Below, one piece after another: positions 16,213-22,769 of a stretch of DNA of 47,434 nt. A program made the translations under genes and the position numbers. Source of the stretch: Rhizobium sp. Q54 (lineage in GTDB: Bacteria > Pseudomonadota > Alphaproteobacteria > Rickettsiales > UBA1997); NCBI GenBank assembly GCA_945871805.1, contig CAMBXE010000008.1, forward strand, positions 1 through 47,434, read 5' to 3'. A model generated the notes under the pieces. It searched no databases. It saw nothing but the letters and a program-made list of their open reading frames with translations, and was not told where the DNA came from. Numbering within the stretch: position 1 is the first letter of the stretch; each line of letters starts with the position of its first letter.

Positions 16213-16327
16213 GGACCCCGCAACAAGTGCGGGGTGACATTCGGAAGCGAGCACTAACATTTAAAAGCAAACACTAAAATCTGTAAGTAAGCACCAAAGG
16301 TTGTCACCCCGCACTTGTTGCGGGGTC
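16213..16327. repeat. Family E inverted repeat with a three-unit linker
   Basis: Arms GGACCCCGCAACAAGTGCGG.. and ..CCGCACTTGTTGCGGGGTC, each self-complementary, separated by about 60 nt. The linker holds three degenerate units of about 21 nt (AAGCGAGCACTAACAT, AAGCAAACACTAAAAT, AAGTAAGCACCAAAGG). It lies between the divergent pstC and rsmE genes and ends 28 nt before rsmE. A relative is at 18119-18223. Confidence 0.9.
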
Positions 16328-16355
16328 AATTATCCGTCAGTCAAACTTCATTTAA

Positions 16356-17081
16356 ATGAAAAAAATTCGTCTCTTTATCCCTGAAAAGAATCTTGATCGA
16401 GGCACAAGAATCAAGCTCTGTGGCAATGACTTTGAATATCTCACCAAAGTGATGCGTCAAAAAATTACCGACAGGTTTTTTATTTTTAATGGAGTGGAGG
16501 GCGAGTTTGTGGCGCAAATTACTGACATCGAAAAAAAATCTTTGAGCGCAGAAGTTGGTGAGAAAATTTCTGAATTAAAAAAAGTCCCAAATGTCACTTT
16601 GGCTTTTGCGCTAATTAAAAATGTGCGAATTGATTTCGTGGCAGAAAAGGCAACAGAATTAGGTGTAGCAAGGTTTCAGCCGATCCTAACGCAGCGGACA
16701 ATTGTCGACAAAATTAATCTCGAGCGTTTTTCCGCGAATGTAAAAGAAGCTTGCGAGCAGTGCGAAAGAAATGATTTTCCAGAAATTTTTCCGCTAAAAA
16801 AATTGGAAAAATTTTTGAGCGAAGAGGGAATTGAGAAAAAAATTTTAATTCTTTGCGACGAATCTGGACAGGGCGCAAAGGCGAGTGAGGTTTTGTCAAA
16901 AATTAATGTAGCTGAAAAAGAAATCGTAATTTTAATCGGGCCAGAAGGGGGGTTTTCGGAAAGCGAATTTGCTAAAATGCGTCAGCTTAAAAATCTTTTT
17001 GCAATCTCTCTTGGGCCGCGAATTCTAAGGGCGGATACCGCAATGATTTCAGCATTAACTCTTGTCCAAGAGTTTTTGTAA
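16356..17081 (+). CDS. rsmE: 16S rRNA m3U1498 methyltransferase
   Basis: SPOUT-class methyltransferase acting on U1498 of assembled 30S subunits. It has 241 residues. An N-terminal PUA-like domain (RLFIPEKNL, YLTKVMRQKITDRFFIFNG) precedes the knotted domain with KATELGVARFQPILTQRTI, EACEQCERNDFPEI, the SAM-binding knot LIGPEGGFSESEFAKM and SLGPRILRADTA. Motifs and length are standard. Confidence 0.96.
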   Translation: MKKIRLFIPEKNLDRGTRIKLCGNDFEYLTKVMRQKITDRFFIFNGVEGEFVAQITDIEKKSLSAEVGEKISELKKVPNVTLAFALIKNVRIDFVAEKATELGVARFQPILTQRTIVDKINLERFSANVKEACEQCERNDFPEIFPLKKLEKFLSEEGIEKKILILCDESGQGAKASEVLSKINVAEKEIVILIGPEGGFSESEFAKMRQLKNLFAISLGPRILRADTAMISALTLVQEFL

Positions 17082-17147
17082 ATTCTTAACGCGCGATTTC
17101 TGTGAAGGTGGAAATGCTGTCGCGCAAAAAATAAATGGAGTGCCGAA

Positions 17148-18062
17148 ATGCTCGCAATTGAAATAAAAAATCTCAGCAAGACTTACAAAAAAGGCGAAAA
17201 AGTCGCGCTCAAATCAGTTGATTTAGAAATTAAAAAAGGATCATTTTTTGGGTTGCTTGGGCCGAATGGCGCGGGCAAATCGACGATCATTAATATTCTC
17301 GCCGGCTTAGTTAATAAAAGCTCGGGCACGGTTAAGATTGCCGGCATTAACATCGACGAAAATCCGCAAGCAGCGAAATTTAAAATTGGCATTGTGCCGC
17401 AAGAATTAATCATCGATCCGTTTTTTAACGTACGCGAAACTTTGGAAATTTACGCGGGATATTTTGGAGTCAGAAAAGCGAATCGGCGTACGGATGAAAT
17501 CATCGAAGCGCTTGGCTTAAAAGATAAAGCGACTTCCGTGCCGCGCAGTCTTTCTGGAGGAATGCGTCGGCGATTATTGGTGGCGAAAGCACTTGTTCAC
17601 AACCCAGAAATTTTAGTGCTCGATGAACCCACAGCCGGCGTGGATGTTGAGTTGCGCAATCAACTTTGGGATTACGTAAAAAAATTAAATAAAGCCGGAA
17701 CGACAGTTTTATTAACCACGCATTACCTTGAAGAAGCAGAAAAATTGTGTGACGAAATTGCGGTAATTAATCACGGAGAGGTGATCGCCAATGATCGTAC
17801 TGAAAATTTAATGAAGCTGCTTTCAAGCAAAGAATTAATTATTGACGCAGTCGATGTAATTAGGCCAGACATGGCTTCGCTCTTTCCATCTCTTGTCACA
17901 AAATTTTTGGCTCAAGACAAATTTTCAATCACTTACGATCCGACAAAAATTGAAGTTGCAGAAATTTTGCGAATCATCGCGAGCGAAAAAATTTGCATCA
18001 AAGACATCTCAACAAGGCAGCCGGATTTGGAGCAAATCTTCCAACATTTGATTCGGGCGTGA
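17148..18062 (+). CDS. ABC-2 type transporter ATP-binding protein (no partner permease nearby)
   Basis: 304-residue ATPase of the CcmA/YadG type. Walker A GPNGAGKST lies at 38-46, the signature SLSGGMRRRL near 134, Walker B ILVLDEPTAGVD near 155 and the switch His in TTHYLEEAE. A C-terminal extension of about 90 residues fits the subfamily. GGAGTGCCGAA before the ATG is a usable ribosome site. The gene is followed by 500 nt without a gene, so the usual adjacent membrane subunit is missing here. Substrate unknown. Confidence 0.9.
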   Translation: MLAIEIKNLSKTYKKGEKVALKSVDLEIKKGSFFGLLGPNGAGKSTIINILAGLVNKSSGTVKIAGINIDENPQAAKFKIGIVPQELIIDPFFNVRETLEIYAGYFGVRKANRRTDEIIEALGLKDKATSVPRSLSGGMRRRLLVAKALVHNPEILVLDEPTAGVDVELRNQLWDYVKKLNKAGTTVLLTTHYLEEAEKLCDEIAVINHGEVIANDRTENLMKLLSSKELIIDAVDVIRPDMASLFPSLVTKFLAQDKFSITYDPTKIEVAEILRIIASEKICIKDISTRQPDLEQIFQHLIRA

Positions 18063-18118
18063 GTGCTTTTAGTTCGTCACTCCGAGCGGCAATCCATTTG
18101 TCACCCCTTACCCTCAAA

Positions 18119-18223
18119 TGTCACCCCGTCTTCATGGCGGGGTCCATCTCGCCACAAGTGATTACTCCAATCTAAACCAAGAATTCGCGACAACATGGAC
18201 CCCGTCATAAAGACGGGGTGACA
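18119..18223. repeat. Family E inverted repeat, second copy
   Basis: Arms TGTCACCCCGTCTTCATGGC.. and ..AGACGGGGTGACA with the internal word GGACCCCGTC, around a linker of about 47 nt that is unrelated to the one at 16213-16327. Each arm can also fold alone. Confidence 0.88.
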
Positions 18224-18373
18224 CCGAGAAAGAGTGGCTCCTGCGAGAATGACAGAATGGAAGAATGAGATGTGTCAAAGGCGATCAAAGTTAAGAAGAT
18301 TTCTTGCTTATTTTTGTGTAAAAAATTTCCTACTTTTTTCTCGCTAAAAATGAGTTCTAGAGAGAGTAAGCTA

Positions 18374-18416
18374 AACCCTTGCGAACCCTTGATTTTACTG
18401 GTCTCGCAGCGGGGTT
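18374..18416 (+). ncRNA. Upstream copy of a duplicated hairpin (ODC leader region)
   Basis: AACCC pairs with GGGTT and TGCGA with TCGCA around the loop ACCCTTGATTTTACTGGTC. It shares AAACCCTT(G/A)CGAA and CTGGT.TCG(C/T)A(G/A)GC with the hairpin at 18493-18525. It lies before the predicted promoter, so it may instead serve as a terminator for upstream transcription (AT-rich sequence follows). Confidence 0.5.
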
Positions 18417-18426
18417 GAATTTTTAA

Positions 18427-18461
18427 TTTACAAATAAAAATTCGTTCATACGTTGCCGCGC
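18427..18461 (+). promoter_or_regulatory. Ornithine decarboxylase promoter
   Basis: TTTACA at 18427-18432, a 16-nt spacer, TACGTT at 18449-18454, then GCCGCGC. The plan matches the two tRNA promoters. Predicted leader length is about 100 nt. Confidence 0.6.
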
Positions 18462-18492
18462 TCTTTTTTTAAAAAAAGACTTAGAAAAAACC

Positions 18493-18525
18493 CTTACGAA
18501 ATCACGCCAATTCTGGTGTCGTAAG
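18493..18525 (+). ncRNA. Candidate structured leader of ornithine decarboxylase
   Basis: Outer stem CTTACG / CGTAAG, a one-sided bulge AAATC, then inner stem ACGCCA / TGGTGT with loop ATTC. Relative to the copy at 18374 the outer stem changes G-C to A-T by a change on both sides. It ends 37 nt before the start codon. An alphaproteobacterial leader motif called speF is known before such genes; I cannot confirm a match from memory. Confidence 0.55.
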
Positions 18526-18562
18526 CCTAAGAAATTCTGTTAATTTCTAACCTACAAAAGAG

Positions 18563-19885
18563 ATGGAACAAGAGCCAGAACAAGATCGAGCAGTAAACAC
18601 AAAGGTTCATTACCTCGATTTTTCACAAAAAGAAAATTTCACTTCGTCAAAAAAAATTGAAGAAGCTTCAGAAAATTCGGCTCTTACAACGGTTAAGAAA
18701 GAGGTATTTACTCTTAAGCCATCAATCCCGGTTTATTTCATCAGACCAGCTGCCATAAAGCGTGCGGCACAGTTCTTTTTACAAAATTTCCAATCTCCGA
18801 GCAATAAAAGTGACGTGCTTTACTCGGTGAAGAGCAACCCTGATGTTGCGGTTTTGCGTCATTTATTTGATTCGGGAATTAGACATTTTGACGTCGCTTC
18901 TCTTGTTGAAATCAAGCTTATCCGCGAGCTTTTTGGTAAAGAAGCCAAGATGTATTTTATGCATCCAGTCAAGTCGCGCGAGTCGATTTTCGAAGCTTAT
19001 TACAATTTTGAAATTCGTGATTTCTCTCTCGATTCTTTCGACGAATTGAAGAAGATTACGGAAGTTACAAACAACGCACGCGACCTTGGTTTGCATGTGC
19101 GCTTGGCCATTCCAAATTCTCATTCGGCAATCGATCTTTCACGCAAATTCGGCATTCTTCCTTCGAAGGCAATCGCACTAATTCGCAAAACAAGAATGGT
19201 GGCGAAAAATTTTGGAATTTGTTTCCACGTTGGTTCGCAATGCATGGATCCTGCACAATATCGCACTGCACTTACGATCACCAAAGACTTGCTCGAAAAG
19301 TCTAAAGTGAAGTTGGATGTTTTGGATATTGGTGGTGGCTTTCCTTCTTCTTACCCCGGCATGACCCCGCCAAATCTACAAAGTTATTTCGACGAAATTT
19401 CTGATTCGATCGCGCAACTTAATCTAGATTCTGATTGCCGTCTTTGGTGCGAACCTGGTCGCGCTTTAGTTGCGGAAGCTGGCTCACTTCTCGTTCGCGT
19501 TGAAGGCAGAAAAGACAACATGCTTTTTTTGAATGACGGAACTTACGGTGGCTTGTTTGATGCCGGCACTCCTGGCTTCATCTATCCGACTAACTGTTTT
19601 CGCATCAAAGGCAAAACTGATCTTTCTGAAAATAAAGCGCCTTTCGGATTTTATGGCCCAACCTGCGATTCGCTTGATGTGATGAAGGGTCCGTTTCAAC
19701 TTCCAGAAAATATTTCTGAAGGTGATTACATTGAGATCGGCCAGCTTGGTGCTTATTCGCGCAGCATTAGAACTGAGTTCAATGGCTTTGATAAAAATCT
19801 ACAAATCGAAGTGTCGGACGCGCCGCTGGTTTCGATGTATTTAGAAAGCGAAGAGCAAAAAGAAGAAAAAGAAATCTCGATCTAA
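18563..19885 (+). CDS. Ornithine decarboxylase (fold III PLP enzyme; lysine/ornithine possible)
   Basis: Decarboxylates ornithine to putrescine, the first step of polyamine synthesis. It has 440 residues including an N-terminal extension of about 50 polar residues. The PLP lysine is Lys90 in YSVKSNP; HVGSQ, the phosphate loop DIGGGFPSSYPG, CEPGRALVAEAG, YGPTCDSLD (active-site Cys) and GAYSRS are all present. The family includes lysine and carboxynorspermidine decarboxylases; the active-site set fits ornithine decarboxylase. The downstream deoxyhypusine-synthase-like gene (61 nt) supports a polyamine pathway. Confidence 0.9.
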   Translation: MEQEPEQDRAVNTKVHYLDFSQKENFTSSKKIEEASENSALTTVKKEVFTLKPSIPVYFIRPAAIKRAAQFFLQNFQSPSNKSDVLYSVKSNPDVAVLRHLFDSGIRHFDVASLVEIKLIRELFGKEAKMYFMHPVKSRESIFEAYYNFEIRDFSLDSFDELKKITEVTNNARDLGLHVRLAIPNSHSAIDLSRKFGILPSKAIALIRKTRMVAKNFGICFHVGSQCMDPAQYRTALTITKDLLEKSKVKLDVLDIGGGFPSSYPGMTPPNLQSYFDEISDSIAQLNLDSDCRLWCEPGRALVAEAGSLLVRVEGRKDNMLFLNDGTYGGLFDAGTPGFIYPTNCFRIKGKTDLSENKAPFGFYGPTCDSLDVMKGPFQLPENISEGDYIEIGQLGAYSRSIRTEFNGFDKNLQIEVSDAPLVSMYLESEEQKEEKEISI

Positions 19886-19886
19886 A

Positions 19887-19914
19887 ATCCTGGATCCCCG
19901 CCTGTGCGGGGATA
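19887..19914. repeat. Half copy of a family B repeat
   Basis: One arm only: ATCCTGGATCCCCGCC then TGTGCGGGGATAAC. It folds as CCCCGC / GCGGGG over CTGT. It sits between the decarboxylase stop and the next gene, ending about 32 nt before the start codon. Confidence 0.85.
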
Positions 19915-19946
19915 ACAGCCTCAAGTAACAACCTAAATTTAAAAAA

Positions 19947-20966
19947 ATGGTTACGAAAAAAGAGCTTCTAAAGCGCCAAGTAAAACATATCGACATCACT
20001 TCTTTTGATGCGCGTCCGATCATTGATCAGATGGATCACATGTCATTCACCTCGCGCGATTTGGCGAGAGCGACTGAGATTTTTAACATGATGCTGAAGG
20101 ACAAAAAATGTTCTAACATCCTCACGTTAGCCGGCTCAACTTCCGCTGGCGGCTGCATGAAAGTTTACGCCGACATGATTAAATACGGCATGATTGACGC
20201 GATCGTGGCGACAGGCGCATCAATCGTCGACATGGATTTTTTCGAAGCTCTTGGTTTCAAACATTACCAAGGCACACCTTTCGTTGACGACCAATTCCTC
20301 CGCAAAAACTACATCGACAGAATTTACGACACTTACATCGACGAGAAAGACTTGCAAAATTGCGACAACGTGATTTTCAAAATAGCCAACACTCTCGAAG
20401 CCCGCCCTTACTCATCTCGTGAGTTCATCTGGGAAATGGGAAAATATTTGAAGAAGAATTCTAAGAAAAAAGAATCACTGATCGAGCTTTGCTACGACCA
20501 TAATGTGCCGATTTTCTGCCCAGCCTTTACCGACTCTTCTGCTGGTTTTGGACTTGTTCTTCATCAAGTTAAAAATCCGAAGAAGCACATGACAATCGAT
20601 TCAATTGCTGATTTCAGAGAGTTGACCGACATCAAAATCAAAGCCGGAACAACTGGTCTTTTAATGGTTGGCGGTGGGGTTCCAAAGAACTTCGTTCAAG
20701 ACACCGTTGTCTGCGCTGAAATCCTCGGCGTTGAAGCTGAAATGCATAAATACGCAGTGCAAATAACAGTCGCCGATTCACGCGACGGCGCCTGCTCATC
20801 TTCAACTTTAAAAGAAGCCTGCTCTTGGGGCAAAGTTGACACAACTTACGAACAAATGGTTTTCGCCGAAGCGACTTCAGTAATCCCGCTTTTGGCTTCA
20901 GATGCTTATCACCGCGGATTCTGGAAAAAACGTACGAGAAGAAATTTTTCTAAGTTGTTCAAATAG
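19947..20966 (+). CDS. Deoxyhypusine-synthase-like protein (likely homospermidine or related polyamine synthase)
   Basis: 339 residues. NAD site words LTLAGSTSAGG and VATGASIVD, TSSAGFG-like DSSAGFGL, GGGVPKN and the catalytic lysine region EACSWGKVD (Lys296) all match deoxyhypusine synthase, which in eukaryotes and archaea transfers aminobutyl from spermidine to eIF5A. Bacteria lack that substrate, and bacterial homologues are thought to make homospermidine by joining aminobutyl to putrescine. Position directly after ornithine decarboxylase fits that. The basic C-terminus FWKKRTRRNFSKLFK is noteworthy. The exact acceptor cannot be read from sequence. Confidence 0.88.
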   Translation: MVTKKELLKRQVKHIDITSFDARPIIDQMDHMSFTSRDLARATEIFNMMLKDKKCSNILTLAGSTSAGGCMKVYADMIKYGMIDAIVATGASIVDMDFFEALGFKHYQGTPFVDDQFLRKNYIDRIYDTYIDEKDLQNCDNVIFKIANTLEARPYSSREFIWEMGKYLKKNSKKKESLIELCYDHNVPIFCPAFTDSSAGFGLVLHQVKNPKKHMTIDSIADFRELTDIKIKAGTTGLLMVGGGVPKNFVQDTVVCAEILGVEAEMHKYAVQITVADSRDGACSSSTLKEACSWGKVDTTYEQMVFAEATSVIPLLASDAYHRGFWKKRTRRNFSKLFK

Positions 20967-21016
20967 CTAATTTTAAAAACCCTGCCTTAAAAACCCCTGC
21001 CTTAAAAATCCTTGTC

Positions 21017-21075
21017 GGTTGAGCGGAGTCGAAACCTCTAGAGTTTTATTCACCAGGTTTCGACTCCGCTCAACC
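21017..21075. repeat. Family C inverted repeat, second copy (possible terminator)
   Basis: Perfect arms GGTTGAGCGGAGTCGAAACCT and complement, with linker CTAGAGTTTTATTCACC, the reverse complement of the linker at 11412-11483. Short direct repeats (AAAAACCC-TGCCTT, about 20976-21006) precede it, and GTGGGTTTTTTA follows. It can therefore end transcription of the polyamine genes before the converging recO. Confidence 0.9.
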
Positions 21076-21087
21076 AGCGTGGGTTTT

Positions 21088-21822
21088 TTACCCCATCTTC
21101 ACCAAATCTTTTTTGATTTCCTCGCGGTGAGAGAATTTTTGTTGGTCGCTGGCGAGAAATTTTTGCAGAAAAAACCCGCTGAGATGTAAGCCTTCAAGCA
21201 AATGTTGATCATTAAATTCGCTCTCATCTTTGACCAAAAAACTTGGTAATTTTAATAATTTATTTTCGTGCGGAGTGGCCGCAGAAATTGAAACTGCGCG
21301 CGCAGATTTTGGCGAAACATAAGCCAGATTAGTTGTTGAGTTGGTGACCACGCAGGAAGACAGATCGATGCCGTAGCCAAGCTCCTTCAGCATCTCTAAT
21401 TCAAGTTTGATGTAATCGGCGACGATATCTTTTTTTTCGCTAGTTTCGGCGGAGATTTTTTTCATGAAAGAAAGCAGCTGCGCAAAAAAATCTGCATGAT
21501 TTTCGCGTTCAAGAAAAAGGCTGTCGAGCATTGAAAATAGTGATCTCACACAATTTAGACGAAATTGATCAAACATAATCCTCGAGCAAAAAGAGCTAAT
21601 CGGGTTCACCGAAAAAAAACTGCCTAAATTTTCTTCCAGACGCGAACGAAATTCGAAAGAAACCAAATTTCCGACCTGATAAATTGCGTTGGTTTTTTTT
21701 GATTTTGCGCCACGAACAAAGCTGCGATAAATTCCGTGATCACGCGAAAAGATTTTTACGATCAGCGAATTTTCACCATATTTTTTGGTGCTGATGATAA
21801 TTCCTTCGTCGCTAAAATTCAT
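21088..21822 (-). CDS. recO: DNA repair protein RecO
   Basis: RecF-pathway protein that loads RecA onto SSB-coated single strands. It has 244 residues. The N-terminal OB-fold contains DEGIIISTKKYGENSLIVKIF, HGIYRSFVRGAKSKK and GNLVSFEF; a helical domain with LELLEEL-like LEMLKELGYGIDLSSCVV follows. The zinc-binding cysteines of some RecO proteins are not complete (one Cys in SSCVV). Start overlaps the miaA stop by 4 nt (ATGA), so translation is coupled. Confidence 0.93.
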   Translation of the reverse strand: MNFSDEGIIISTKKYGENSLIVKIFSRDHGIYRSFVRGAKSKKTNAIYQVGNLVSFEFRSRLEENLGSFFSVNPISSFCSRIMFDQFRLNCVRSLFSMLDSLFLERENHADFFAQLLSFMKKISAETSEKKDIVADYIKLELEMLKELGYGIDLSSCVVTNSTTNLAYVSPKSARAVSISAATPHENKLLKLPSFLVKDESEFNDQHLLEGLHLSGFFLQKFLASDQQKFSHREEIKKDLVKMG

Positions 21823-22691
21823 TTTTGTAAAAATTTTAATGCTGTTGCAGAGTCTTTAAACACCTGCTTTCCCGGCAATTGATTGCGAAACCAAGTTAAT
21901 TGTCTCTTGGCGTAATTACGAGTTTTTTGCGTGGCGATCTCAATCATTTTTTCGCGCGAAATTTCACCGCTAAGGAAATTTTTTATTTCGTGAAAGCCAA
22001 GAGTTTTTGTGATTGAGCAATCATCGCCGGCAACAAGATTTTTTACTTCGTCAATTGCGCCGCACTCAAGCATTTTAACAAAACGGGAATTACAATTTTG
22101 GTAAAGCTCTTCGCGATCTGGATTGAGATTAATGTGCAAAAAATCTTCGAGAAAAGAAATTTTCTTCGCCTCTTTCTGCCAAATAAAAATGGATTTTCCA
22201 GTCTGCATAAAAACCTCACCAGCCCTTATCAGGCGCTGCTTGTCGATTATTCTGTCCTCGCCAAACTTCTGACGAAATTCCCCCTGGCCAATTTTTTCGT
22301 AAAGCTCGCGCGCTGCTTTTTTTACTTCTTCTGAAATTGCTGGCATCTCTGAAATTCCTTCAGCCAATTTCGAAATATACATCCCGCTGCCACCAACAAT
22401 TACCGGTAATTTTTTCTCCGACTTAACTTGCTCAATCCTTGCCGCAGCTAGTTTTAACCAATCCATCACCGAAGAATTTTCCTGCGCCTTAAAATGCGAA
22501 TAAAGAAAATGCGGTGCAGTTTTTTTCTCAGCCTCAGTCGGTTGCGAAGATAAAATCGGCAAACCCTCGTAAAGCTGCAAAGAGTCGGCGTTAATAATCG
22601 CGATGTCTTGCCGTTCAGACAAATCCAAGGCCAAACGCGACTTGCCCGAAGCGGTCGGGCCAGAAATTATTAAGCAATTGCAGCTCGTCAT
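21819..22691 (-). CDS. miaA: tRNA dimethylallyltransferase
   Basis: Adds the isopentenyl group to A37 of tRNAs reading U-starting codons. It has 290 residues. The P-loop is ISGPTASGKSRLA, then INADSLQLYEGLPILSSQPT, VIVGGSGMYISKLAEG and the tRNA-binding RKTRNYAKRQLTWFRNQ-like region ATQKTRNYAKRQLTWFRNQL. All family marks are present. Divergent from htpG with a 78-nt gap. Confidence 0.96.
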   Translation of the reverse strand: MTSCNCLIISGPTASGKSRLALDLSERQDIAIINADSLQLYEGLPILSSQPTEAEKKTAPHFLYSHFKAQENSSVMDWLKLAAARIEQVKSEKKLPVIVGGSGMYISKLAEGISEMPAISEEVKKAARELYEKIGQGEFRQKFGEDRIIDKQRLIRAGEVFMQTGKSIFIWQKEAKKISFLEDFLHINLNPDREELYQNCNSRFVKMLECGAIDEVKNLVAGDDCSITKTLGFHEIKNFLSGEISREKMIEIATQKTRNYAKRQLTWFRNQLPGKQVFKDSATALKFLQK

Positions 22692-22707
22692 TTAGTTTTT
22701 TTCTGAG

Positions 22708-22735
22708 TTGAAATGGAGTTCGAGGTAACTATCTA
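22708..22735 (+). promoter_or_regulatory. Possible htpG heat-shock-type promoter
   Basis: GTTGAAA (from 22707) and CTATCTAG (from 22729) resemble the alphaproteobacterial RpoH pattern with CTTGAA and CYTATNT. Spacing between TTGAAA and TATCTA is 16 nt. The assignment rests on resemblance and on the nature of the gene. Confidence 0.45.
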
Positions 22736-22769
22736 GCGGCAGATTACGAATAACAACAAATCCCAAAAT

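Larger units (their letters stand above)
18063..18562 (+). other. 500-nt gene-free region upstream of ornithine decarboxylase
   Basis: No credible open frame on either strand. From left to right it holds scattered repeat remnants (TCACCCC words), a full family E repeat (18119-18223), an AT-rich stretch, a first structured hairpin (18374-18416), an A/T hairpin (GAATTTTTA / TAAAAATTC, about 18416-18442) overlapping a promoter, and a second hairpin related to the first (18493-18525). The right half looks like a regulatory leader for the decarboxylase. Confidence 0.7.

Noticed and set aside
16240-16300. CRISPR-like array
   Set aside because: Only three degenerate units with no spacers of regular length and no cas genes.
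17993-18175. Short frame running from the ABC ATPase end into the repeat region
   Set aside because: Overlaps a real gene in another frame, then repeat sequence; no ribosome site.
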